The translations under genes and the position numbers were made by a program. From positions 248,001-312,000 of the forward strand of contig CAVWAL010000005.1 of assembly GCA_963752935.1 (NCBI GenBank): a DNA stretch of 64,000 nucleotides, read 5' to 3'. The DNA comes from RI-153 sp963752935 (GTDB lineage Bacteria; Chloroflexota; Anaerolineae; Caldilineales; Caldilineaceae). Shown one piece after another: positions 44,952-54,900 of this stretch (positions are counted from its first letter, which is position 1; every line of letters starts with the position of its first letter). Below the pieces are notes generated by a model, which saw nothing but the letters and a program-made list of their open reading frames with translations, had not been told where the DNA came from and searched no databases.

Positions 44952-44995
44952 ATTGTGCGATTTTGGAACGTGTACACGTTCCAAAATCGCACAAT
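44952..44995. terminator. 44-base perfect palindrome between two minus-strand genes
   Basis: ATTGTGCGATTTTGGAACGTG and its exact complement, with no mismatch, just after the RraA-like stop. It can form a very stable hairpin and probably ends that transcript, but there is no clear T-run, so its role could also be mRNA stabilisation or a binding site. Confidence 0.6.
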
Positions 44996-45005
44996 CCCTA
45001 GTTCT

Positions 45006-45752
45006 CTACTTCCCCTGCTGCTGCTTCCACTCTTCATACTCTGCCCGCGCGTCCTCGCGCAGAGGATAGTACTTGCGCAGATCGCCACCCTGAGATAATC
45101 GCAGCCGCGAGAATTCTTCCCACTCAGCGTGCTCGCCGGCCGTTTTCACCAGTTCAGGGGCCAGCGCCGCAGGGACGCAGACCACGCCGTCGTCGTCGGC
45201 GACGATGATGTCGCCGGGCATTACCAGCACGCCGCCGCAGGCAATCGGCACGTTGACGGCGAAGGGCATCAGGTTCGTCTGCGTGTGGAAGTTGGGCGTC
45301 GTGCCCTTGAGCCAGAGGCCCAGGCCCAGATCCTTAGCCTTGGGGAAATCGCGGATGCAGCCGTCGATGACCACACCGTTGCCGCCCTTGCCTTTGAAGT
45401 AGGTGAGCATCATCTCGCCGAAGATGCCGCTGCTCAGATCACCGCGAGCATCGACCACGACAAAGTCGCCCGGCTGTGTATGATAGAGCACATGGCGGTG
45501 CAGTTGGGTTTCAGGATCTTTGTATTCACCCTGGCCGTACATATCCTCGCGCTTGGGCATGAATTGCAGCGTCAGTGCCGGGCCGACGTAGGTCGCACCG
45601 GGGGTACGCGGCACAGGGCCGATCAAATGCGCATTGCGAATCCCCAGTTTGGAAAGCTCACCGGCGGCCGTCGCACTGCCAATTTCGACCAGAGCGTCAG
45701 TGATCTCTTTGGGCGGACGCACGATGTCCTGCGTTTGAATGGGAGCAGCCAT
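45006..45752 (-). CDS. RraA-like family protein
   Basis: 248 residues with the RraA/HMG-aldolase core: GPALTLQFMP, VLYHTQPGDFVVVDARGDLS, GEMMLTYFKGKGGNGVVIDG with CIRD after it, and VMPGDIIVADDDGVVCVP. G-x-x-x-x-x-x-x-G-V-V-x-D-G-x-x-R-D is the hallmark of 4-hydroxy-4-methyl-2-oxoglutarate/oxaloacetate aldolase-type members; RNase E inhibition is unlikely here. The ATG follows GAGAGGAAG. Confidence 0.82.
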   Translation of the reverse strand: MAAPIQTQDIVRPPKEITDALVEIGSATAAGELSKLGIRNAHLIGPVPRTPGATYVGPALTLQFMPKREDMYGQGEYKDPETQLHRHVLYHTQPGDFVVVDARGDLSSGIFGEMMLTYFKGKGGNGVVIDGCIRDFPKAKDLGLGLWLKGTTPNFHTQTNLMPFAVNVPIACGGVLVMPGDIIVADDDGVVCVPAALAPELVKTAGEHAEWEEFSRLRLSQGGDLRKYYPLREDARAEYEEWKQQQGK

Positions 45753-45810
45753 CTTTCTTCCTCTCTACTGTGTGAAATCGGGGTAGGCGCGCGCGACCAG
45801 GATCAGGTGG

Positions 45811-45833
45811 CGCGATACCATCATTGTATCGCG
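45811..45833. repeat. Small hairpin upstream of the RraA-like gene
   Basis: CGCGATAC (45811-45818), CATCATT loop, GTATCGCG (45826-45833). It lies in the divergent gap between the RraA-like gene and the LD-carboxypeptidase and may be an operator or a transcript end. Confidence 0.4.
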
Positions 45834-45857
45834 TCTTGGAGATTTGGAACAGGAGAG

Positions 45858-45899
45858 GCGATGATGAGATGATAGTGAGAACGATCGTCCCATCATCCC
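45858..45899. repeat. GATGAT...ATCATC repeat tract
   Basis: GATGATGAGATGAT, a centre with ACGATCGT, then CCCATCATCCC: the same arrangement as the longer tract at 30960-31077. It directly precedes the LD-carboxypeptidase ribosome site. Confidence 0.5.
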
Positions 45900-45911
45900 A
45901 CAGGAGATGCC

Positions 45912-46802
45912 ATGACCCGCCTCTACATCACCCCCCCATCGTATGCCATTCAGAACCCCGCCGAACGCGCCAAAACGTTAAAAAAAGCGCAGACCTGGGC
46001 CGATGCGCTGGGCTGGGATGTGACCGTTTCACCTCTCCTCGAACGCTACCACCAGTCCGGCGTCTGGCTCCCCGCCGAGGAGCGCGCCGCCGATCTCGCA
46101 AAGGCGCTGGCGTATGACATCGTTTGGGCCTTCCGTGGCGGCTACAGTGCGGTGCAGTTGGTGCCGCATTTGCTCGAGATGCAAACGCAGAACCATCCAC
46201 TGCTCATTGGCTACAGTGACATCACGGTGTTGCACGCCTGCTGGCAGGTTCAGGGTTGGGGACCGACGTGCTACGGCACATTGGCCGAAGGATTGACGGC
46301 GACGCGCCAGGGCGAAAGCCTGGCCGCCTTCTTGCGTGGAGACCCATTCACCATCTCAGACAGGACGGAAGCCGCCGTCCGTATCGTGCGTCCCGGCGCA
46401 GTGGAAGCCCCCATCTTCGCCGCCTGTCTCGTGGTTTTGGCCGGTCTCTGCGGCACCCCAGCCTTCCCCGATTTACGCGGACAGATCCTCGCCATCGAAG
46501 ATGTGGACGAACGCCCCTACGCCGTCGATTTTGCACTGACACAGATGTACCTCGCCGGGAAACTCGACGGCATCGTGGGGCTCATGGCCGGTTCCTTCCA
46601 CCACAACCCACCCTACGAGTATGGAGGCCCCACGGTCGACGAGATCCTGACCAGGTGGAGCGAGGTTCTGAACGTGCCCACCATCGTCCGCGTCCCCTTC
46701 GGCCACATGGACGATCCGCTGGTGGTTGCGACGGGGAAGGCTGTTGAGTTTGAGGCAGATCGGGCAGGGAAATGGGCGGTGCGATGGCGAGGAAGGGAGT
46801 AG
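45912..46802 (+). CDS. LD-carboxypeptidase / MccF-like (S66)
   Basis: 296-residue S66 serine peptidase. IVWAFRGGYSAVQLVPHL and LLIGYSDITVLH hold the oxyanion and Ser, ILAIEDVDERPYAVD the Glu and VRVPFGHMDDPL the His of the Ser-Glu-His triad. Family members cut L,D bonds in recycled peptidoglycan or inactivate microcin C-like compounds. GGAGATG precedes the ATG. Cytosolic, no signal peptide. Confidence 0.87.
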   Translation: MTRLYITPPSYAIQNPAERAKTLKKAQTWADALGWDVTVSPLLERYHQSGVWLPAEERAADLAKALAYDIVWAFRGGYSAVQLVPHLLEMQTQNHPLLIGYSDITVLHACWQVQGWGPTCYGTLAEGLTATRQGESLAAFLRGDPFTISDRTEAAVRIVRPGAVEAPIFAACLVVLAGLCGTPAFPDLRGQILAIEDVDERPYAVDFALTQMYLAGKLDGIVGLMAGSFHHNPPYEYGGPTVDEILTRWSEVLNVPTIVRVPFGHMDDPLVVATGKAVEFEADRAGKWAVRWRGRE

Positions 46803-46859
46803 GCGATCGGGGATGGCGTTGGACAAACCATAAAAAATCGGGGCTCTTCAAACAAAACC

Positions 46860-46894
46860 GGTGATTGGACAGGAATCATCCCCGTCCAATCACC
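46860..46894 (-). terminator. Terminator after typA
   Basis: GGTGATTGGAC and its complement (46860-46870 / 46884-46894) with a 13-base loop. On the minus strand the stem is followed by GGTTTTGTTT, so it terminates typA; it also separates the convergent carboxypeptidase. Confidence 0.65.
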
Positions 46895-46906
46895 CCATCT
46901 CTTCTG

Positions 46907-48760
46907 CTACGCCATAACCGCCTTCGCCCGCTTCACCTCGCGGTCGCGCGTATTCTTGTCGAGGATGCGCTTACGAATGCGCAGGCTCTGCGGCGTCACT
47001 TCGAGCAACTCGTCGTCGGCGAGGTATTCGATGCACTCGTCGAGACTCATATCGCGCGGCGGGGACAACTGATCTTCCACCCCGTAGTAGACGGTGTGTA
47101 CCGCGGTGAGCGTCTTGGTTTTGCAGACGTTGACTTCCAGATCACCGATGCGCTGGTGTTCGCCAACCACCATCCCGGCATAGACATCCACACCAGACCC
47201 GATAAAGAGGATACCACGCGGTTCGGCGTTTTTCAGCCCATAGGTGCTAGAGACGCCCGTATCCCAGGCGATAAGCGATCCACGCGAGCGGGTGGCGATC
47301 TGCCCGGCCAACGGCCCATAGCCGTGGAAGATTGTACTCATGATGCCGCGTCCTTTGGTCGCCGTGAGGAACTGGTACCGGAATCCCAGCAGGCCGCGTG
47401 TGGGCACGATGTATTGCATCTCCACCGCATCGTTGTTGGCTTCACCCATGCGCAGCATCTCGCCGCGGCGCACACCCAGCATCTCGATCACCGTACCCAC
47501 GGCATCCGGCGGCACCTCGATGTGCACCTCTTCGTAAGGTTCCAACTGGGTGCCGTCTTCCTCAGTGTGCAGGATCACCTCGGGCCGAGACACATGGAAT
47601 TCGTACCCTTCGCGGCGCATCGTTTCGATCAGGATCGCCAGATGCAGCTCGCCGCGCCCGGCCACCAGGAAGGTGTCGGCGCTGTCAGTGTCGTTGACGC
47701 GCAACGCCACGTTGTGCTTTATTTCCTCGAAGAGACGAGCGCGCAGCCGCGTGGACGTGCGCCACTTTCCTTCGCGGCCGGCGAAGGGTGACGAGTTGAC
47801 ACCAAAGGTCATGCGGACAGTGGGCTCTTCTACTTTGATCACGGGTAGCGCCACCGGGTTTTCCGGAGAAGCCAGGGTTTCACCAATCGAGATCACATCC
47901 AGCCCGGCCACGGCTACGATCTCGCCCGCTTCGGCGGATTCCACTTCCACACGATCCAGCCCATCGTGGACAAAGAGGTAGCGGACAGTTTCAGAGATCA
48001 TTTCGTTGGTCGGTGTAATGCGCACGATGGGCTGCCGCGCCTTGACGCGCCCGGCAAAGACACGTCCAAGCGCAGTCAGACCGCGATAGGGATCGTAGTC
48101 CAGGCTGGTGATCAAGATCTGCAAAGGTGCTTCGGGATCCACCATAGGGCAGGGAATCTCGCGCAAAATCACATTAAAGAGCGGCTGCAGGTCCGGTTCC
48201 ATTTCGGGTGTCAAACCGGCCTGACCGGTCGTCGCCACCGTGTACACCACGGGGAAGGCAGCCTGTTCGTCGGTGGCGCCCAGTTCGATGAAAAGATCGA
48301 AGGTTTCGTTGAGCACGCGGTCGGTATCGGCATCTTTGCGATCCACTTTGTTGATGACGACAACGGCGCGGTGCCCCAATGCCAGAGCCTTACGCAGGAC
48401 AAAGCGTGTCTGCGGCATCGGCCCTTCGGCTGCGTCCACCAGCAGCAAGACGCCGTCCACCATATTGAGGACGCGTTCCACCTCGCCGCCGAAATCGGCG
48501 TGGCCGGGCGTGTCCACAATGTTGATTTTCACTTCTTGATCTGTCTCTGAATCATGGATATGGATCGCCGTATTCTTGGCCAAGATCGTGATCCCGCGCT
48601 CTCGCTCGAGATCGTTTGAATCCATCACCCGTTCTGCCACCTGCTGATTCGTGCGAAAGACATGTGCCTGCCGCAGTAACCCGTCCACAAGTGTCGTTTT
48701 GCCATGATCGACATGAGCGATAATGGCGACATTACGTAAATCCGTTCGTTCCTTGAGCAT
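46907..48760 (-). CDS. typA: Translational GTPase TypA/BipA
   Basis: 617 residues, start at 48760 with GGGA upstream. EF-G-like GTPase acting on the ribosome, needed mostly under stress or cold. G1 AHVDHGKTTLVDGLL, switch ERERGITI, G3 DTPGHADFGGE, G4 NKVDRKDAD; then domain 2, GRGELHLAILIETMRREGYE (domain III), TRGLLGFRYQFLTATKGRGI and a C-terminal domain with TPQSLRIRKRILDK, the BipA hallmark. It is preceded within 15 bases by a terminator-like hairpin. Confidence 0.95.
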   Translation of the reverse strand: MLKERTDLRNVAIIAHVDHGKTTLVDGLLRQAHVFRTNQQVAERVMDSNDLERERGITILAKNTAIHIHDSETDQEVKINIVDTPGHADFGGEVERVLNMVDGVLLLVDAAEGPMPQTRFVLRKALALGHRAVVVINKVDRKDADTDRVLNETFDLFIELGATDEQAAFPVVYTVATTGQAGLTPEMEPDLQPLFNVILREIPCPMVDPEAPLQILITSLDYDPYRGLTALGRVFAGRVKARQPIVRITPTNEMISETVRYLFVHDGLDRVEVESAEAGEIVAVAGLDVISIGETLASPENPVALPVIKVEEPTVRMTFGVNSSPFAGREGKWRTSTRLRARLFEEIKHNVALRVNDTDSADTFLVAGRGELHLAILIETMRREGYEFHVSRPEVILHTEEDGTQLEPYEEVHIEVPPDAVGTVIEMLGVRRGEMLRMGEANNDAVEMQYIVPTRGLLGFRYQFLTATKGRGIMSTIFHGYGPLAGQIATRSRGSLIAWDTGVSSTYGLKNAEPRGILFIGSGVDVYAGMVVGEHQRIGDLEVNVCKTKTLTAVHTVYYGVEDQLSPPRDMSLDECIEYLADDELLEVTPQSLRIRKRILDKNTRDREVKRAKAVMA

Positions 48761-48772
48761 ATTATTTCCCAT

Positions 48773-48792
48773 AAAAAAACGGCCCGGGGCCG
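48773..48792 (-). terminator. Terminator-like hairpin just before typA
   Basis: On the minus strand, CGGCCCCGGGCCG followed by GTTTTTTT-type T-run (A-run at 48773-48779 on the plus strand). The stem is short but GC-only. It may end the transcript of the giant surface protein, or attenuate typA. Confidence 0.55.
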
Positions 48793-48955
48793 CGGAAGAC
48801 ACAAGTTATCTACACCATCATACCGCGGAGCAGGGCCGATTGCGAAAAAGAGAGAGGGCAGATAGAGAGTAGCCACGCCAGAAAAGAGGTTAGGGGGCAC
48901 AGAATGGGGGTCAGAGATCATCGTCCCCAATCTCTGGCCCCCATCCGCCCGCCCA

Positions 48956-51900
48956 TCACCTTTCCACCATGGGCAAAAAGAGCTGCTCGATACTCTGCCC
49001 CACGATGGTTGGTCCATACTCCAACGTCTCACCGTCGAGTTCGATCTCTTGCAGCCAGTATTCGTAGACCTGCCCGGCAGTGGCGCCGATATCGAGGACT
49101 TCGTAGATCGATCCCGGGCCGGCAGCCAGTATCAGCGCCGGGTTGACACGGATTCGCTCGGCACTGCCCAAGCGATTGCGCAGAACGTAGAATCCCCACG
49201 AGTTGATCTCTGCCGTCGTCTTCCACCGGATCAGCACCCCGTCCTGCGTCGGGATCACGCTGAAGAACTCCAACGCGATCGCGGTCGGATTGAGCGGATG
49301 GGTGAGCTCATTCGATTGGCCCGATGTCGTCTCTTCACTGCTATAGGTGGCATCCATGCTGATCACCTGGACCGTGGCATCTTCATCAACGCGCACGATC
49401 ATCAGTGTCTCAAAAGATTCGTTGACCCCTAGCCTGTCGAACGACCATTCATAGACCAGCCCGTTGACCACTCGCGCCGCCGTTTTCAACCCGGGGACGT
49501 CGGCAAACTGGAGGAGATGCGTGCCTTCAGGAACTTCTGTCACCAGGAGCACATGGTGGAGCGGAATTCCACCCCGGTTTTTCAAGTGCAAATAATAGGT
49601 GATGACATCGCCGGGCCGGATCTCTGTCTGCGGAGCGGGCAGCGAGTCGAGTTCGAAACCCAGACGGGCAATGCCAATCTGCACCGGCACCTGAACATTG
49701 ATCCCGAAGGCAACATCGCCGTTTTCGTCAAAGACAGTGCCCAGCACCGCCACGTTCGAGACGTTGGGCACATCCCCTACCACGCGGAAGCTGACCGTGA
49801 AGCGCAACGCCTCACCCGGCTCGATATCACCCACGTCGGCCCAGCGAATCCGCTCGCTCTCTGACACCGTAGGCGGAATCTGCGCCGAAGAAAAGGCGAG
49901 GTGGTCGCCGTCAAAGATGTCATCTATCGGGATCGTCACCAGCCGGGTGTCGCCCGTATTCGTCACCACCAACGTGAAGGTAACCAGATCGCCGGGCAGC
50001 ACCACGGCAGGCGTCGAAGTGTCAATCTCTGCCTGCAGGGCGACGCTAGGCGACGTCACCCGGATCGGGGCTGAGGCATCGGCGGCGGGCGCCGTTTCGC
50101 CGTTTTCGCCTTCGGCGGCGTTGACGGTCGCCGTGTTCTCTGTCACACCGTCGATCGACGTCGCACTGCTGCCCACGGCTTCAAAGAGAGTCGTTAAGTT
50201 GAACGAGTCGCCCGGCGCCAGCGAAATCATACCGGGCAGCAGGTTGTCCCAGCGCAAAGTACCCAGCCCATCTACGTTGCTGGGTGCAATCGAGGCGCGG
50301 ACAAACGTTAGTTTGGTCGCATCATAGGTGTCGATCAGCGGCATGTCTACAATTTGCATGGCGCCGTTATTGGCGATGTCGATGGTAAAGGAGACACGCT
50401 CGCCCACCGTGACAATGCCATCGGCGGCAGCGCCGCTTTCCACCACTTTCTTCTCGATACGCAAGGATGGCAGCGACACGAAGGGGATGACGTCGACCGC
50501 GGCCAGCGCGATGTTGTTGCGCGGATGCGGATCGATCTGATCCGCCATCACCGTCACCAGATTGTTAACGACGGTATCAGCGTAACTCGTCTCGACCAGG
50601 AGGACAGCCGTCACCGTGATATTGGCGCCGACAGGCAGCGTCCCCAGCAAGCAGATGCCACTCAAGGCGCAAGTGGCAGCGGCGAAGGCAGGGTTGTCCG
50701 CATGGATTGCTACCAGCCGCGTCGCCGCCGGCATGACCTCGATCAGCTTGACATCGGACGCGTCCACAGGACCGGTGTTGCTCACGATCATGGTGTAGGT
50801 GATCCGTTCACCGGCGTTCACGCTACGCGTAGAGGCTCTCTTGCTGACACTCAGGTTGGCGCTGGGCCCGAACCCAAGTTGTACCGTGGTAATTTCGTTG
50901 TCGCTGTTGTTCTCGATCACAGGATCGTGGGCGCCGGTGCTGACAGTCGCGTTGTTCATCAACAGCGTACCGTTGGGCATATCCCCCGCGATAACGGCCA
51001 ACAAGAAGCGCACCGAGCTGCCGACACCCAGATTCCCCAGGTTACAGATCAGCGTGCCCTCACTGAAGGGACAGATCGGACTGATCGACGAAAAAGTGAC
51101 GTTGGCATCCAATACATCGGTGATCACAACGCTACGCGCCATCGACGGACCATGATTGACGACAGAGATATCGTAGACAAAGCCGCCGGTCGGCTGCACC
51201 GGATCGCTCAGATCGAGCACGGACACGGCCACGTCGGCCTGGCTGTCTACCACCGTTGTCACGCTATCGCTGTTGTCGGCGCTGTTCTCCTCCGCCGTGA
51301 TGCTGAAGATCGCCGCCGTGTTGGTGAGCACGGTCCCGGCGCCGAGGCTTGGGCTGACCAGGGCGCGTACAGTCATCGTGGCGCTTTCGGATACGCCGAG
51401 GTCACCCAACTGACAGACCACGCCACCGCACAGCGTCTGGCCCTCACCACTGCGCAGAATCGTCGCTTCGAGTAGGGTCAGGCCGCTCGGCAGGGCATCC
51501 CGAATATCGACGCCGTGTGCCGCGGACGGTCCGCGGTTGGTGACGATGATGGTGTAGGTGATCTCGCTCCCCGCTACGACGCTGCTGACATCGGTGAACT
51601 TGTTCAAGACCAGATCGGTGACGGCGATGACGCTGGAATCAGCCTCATCGCGGTTGTTGGTCGGGTTGGGGTCAGGCGTGGTTGCGCCAACGGTTGCTAC
51701 GTTCTCCAAACTGCTGCCGGGTAGGACGTCGGCGCCGACCATCGCCGTCACGGTGAGGATGGCGCGGCTCCGCACAGCCAGCATGCCCAGATCACAGGGC
51801 AGGGCACTGCATCCGCCCTGGCTCGATGTCACCGTCGTCGCGTCCAACTGAGTGGGCAGCAAATCGTCAATCACGACACCCTGCGCGTCGGATGGGCCGA

Positions 51901-54900
51901 GGTTCACTACGTCGATGGTGTAGGTGATCCGCTCCCCGGCGCCCACGGTGGCCGTCGCGTTCTTCGTCAGCGCTAGATCGGCAGATGTGCTGACGCTGGT
52001 GCTTTCGATGTCGCACAGTGGTTCCGTCACGGCGACGCCGCCGATCTCGATCACACAGGCCCGGTTGACCGGTGTCTCCACGGCTGCGGCTGCGTCGGGA
52101 TCGGCGACAACCGTGGCGTAGAGCTCCACCGATTCACCAGGGCGCAAGGAGCGGATGATACAGACTGTGTCTGACGCGTTGGGGATGTTGGGGCAGTCGA
52201 TACGCTGATTGCCCGGTTCCAAATCGCCGATCAACGAAAAGCCGGGCAGCAGTGTGTCGGATACGACGACATCGTAGGCCGTCGACGGTCCTGTCTCGTT
52301 CCAGACGGTGATAATGTACTGCACCGGCGCGCCCCCGGCCACGAGCACGTTGCCCAAATCATCCTTGCGGATATGCACATCGGTGACGGTGGCGATGGGG
52401 GCGGTCAGCGCAGCGCAGGTCGAGGCGGCGTTGTCTGCCGTCACACAAGACTGCTGGCGTACTTCGCTGCTCGGGGTGCCCGGATCGATCCAGACTCGCG
52501 CCAGCACGGCGACACTTTCCTGCGCGGCCAACTGCTCAATGAAACAGGAACCGCCGTCGTTGCACTGTCCAAGCGGTTGACCGAGGATGCTCATGCCCAC
52601 CACCTGCGCGGCCTGCGGATCGATGGGGCTGCGCCCGCCGGCATTGTCGATCACGGCGAGGTCGAAGGCCGGGGCATCCCCCGTATTGGTGATCACAATT
52701 TGGAAGATCGCCTCTTGCCCGGCGATGACCGGCCCCATCGCCTGTGTGGTGATGCTCAATTGGGTGGTGAAGTCGATCTGCGTCGACCAGACGGCCTGCG
52801 CCACGTCATTTGTCACGTCATCCAGCACGGCTGTCGCCACGTTGAAGAGCGGGCCTGCCGCGTAGAGCGCAGGGTCTGGAATCTGTGCGCCGGGGGCAGT
52901 GGTCACACCGAAGGTGACAGTGCAGCTATCTCCCGCCGCCAGCGGCGATGCGTTGGTGAAAACAACGATGCCGGTGCCGGTCTGCGCCGCCGTAGAGAGT
53001 CCACACGCACCGCCGTCCACACTGGCGTTGGCGTCAAAGAAAAGGTTGCCGGGCAAGGTGTCGGTAAGCGTGAGGCTGCCCGTCACAATCGGCGACGGCC
53101 CCACGTTCTGCACGGTGATGGTATAGCCAAACCCGGCGGCCGCGTCGGCATAGGTAACCACTGCCGGGCCGCTTTTGACTACGTCCAGGTCGCCGTGGCA
53201 GACAAACTGAGTCGTCACCTGGTTGCTCAGGTTGCTCTGGGCGCCGTCGATGTCGTCGATCCACTGCACTTCTGCGATGTTGGTGAAACGGTCGGCGGGC
53301 GCTGTGCAGAAGTTCGCCGCCGTGGATGGTTCAAAGCCCACCGGCACGATGATCTGAAGCGTTTCGCCCGCGGGCAGCGCACGGCTCAACCGGCAGCGAA
53401 GCTGGTTGCTGCCGGTTGCCGGCCCGTTCACCCCGCAGTCCAGGCCGATGACGGTTTCGCCGTACGAGGCCGCCGTGATACGCACGTTGCTCACCACCAT
53501 GCCCAGCGGCAGCGTGTCGCTGATCACCACGCCCGGCGCCGCATCCGAGGGGCCGGCGTTGCGAAGTTCAAGCACGTAGTGACCGTTGTCGGCGATGTTG
53601 CCGATCCCCGACGCGCTGACCACAAAGGGATCGTAGAGTTCGCGCTTGATCATGCGCAGTTCCACATCACTGAAGATCAGGTCACGGAAGGTTGCTTCGC
53701 CGTCGGCAAGGCAGATTGATTCAGCGTTGTCGGCTTCGACGCAGCCATCCAGTCCCAGATAGTTAGGAGCGTCCAACGCCTGATCGCTGTCGATTTCCAC
53801 CGACGCGATCAGCGTCACCGTCTGCCCGGGGGCGAGCGTGCCCAGGTTGCAAAAACCCTGATCGGTGCAAAGAGCGCCGAAGGGTGTGCTCTGCGCACGA
53901 AAGTCGACGATGCGCGCACCAAACTGGGGGAAGAAGAGGTTTGCGGTCAGTTCCACATCATAAGCGCTGACGTTGCCCACATTTTCCACGGCCAACAGGA
54001 AGTCAACGGTGCGACCCGCCACCAGATTCTGGGGCAGGAAGTCGGGCGTAAGCGAGAGGTCGAGCGACGTGGCACAATCCACCGTCGTCATGGCAAGCGA
54101 TTGATCGCTGTCCCCGCGCACGGTGCGAACCTCTGCCTGGTTCAAGAGGATGCCCACCGGGCAAGCGGCCGGTGTCACCGTGTATTCAAGTGTCGCCGAA
54201 CAGCTCTCCCCCACCGCCAGGGTGCCGGCGTTCGTCCACGGCGGCCCGCCTGCAAACCCGCATGATCCACTCTGGGCGGCGATGCCTACAAACGAAAGCC
54301 CCACCGGCGCCGAATCGGAGAGCGTCACCTGGCCGGCAAGCAGTGACGATGGCCCGGTGTTGGTCGCCGTGATCACGTAGCGAACGGTATCGCCCACGGC
54401 CGCGCGCAGAGGGCCGCTCTTCTCGACGTCGATGGCACTCTGGCAGAGGATGCCGGTTTCGACGGTGACGGGCTGCGCCGTGAGATTGCCGCGGCTGTCG
54501 AGCCAACTGGCAGCAGCCTGATTCGTCACCGTTGTGCCACACTGCAGCAGATCCTGCACGTCGGCGCTGACATAGATCTGCACGCTCTCCCCCGCCGGGA
54601 TCTCGCCCAGATCGCAGACAAGAACGGCTGCGCCGGAGACCGGTCCGCCGGCATCGTCGGTGCAGGCGTCCGCCGTCGGACTCGGCGACCACGAAGCATT
54701 GACGAGTAGCGCCTGCGCCGCCACGCCTACGGGCAGGGTGTCGGTCACGCGCACGGATGCAGCGATGGACGGTCCGCTGTTCTCCACGGTGAGGACGTAG
54801 GCCAGATCGGTGACGTCGCGCAGATCATTGACAATCACGGGGTCGAGCAGGTCTGCTTTGCGCACGCTGACCTGCGCCTGTGTCGTCACCGTCACACCGG

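Noticed and set aside
50354..51475. A 373-codon plus-strand ORF inside the giant surface gene
   Set aside because: It is antisense to DUF11 repeats, has His/Arg/Gly-rich low-complexity translation and no domain; the repeat coding bias keeps this frame open.
52373..53719. A 448-codon plus-strand ORF inside the giant surface gene
   Set aside because: Same kind of antisense shadow; no ribosome site or recognisable motif.
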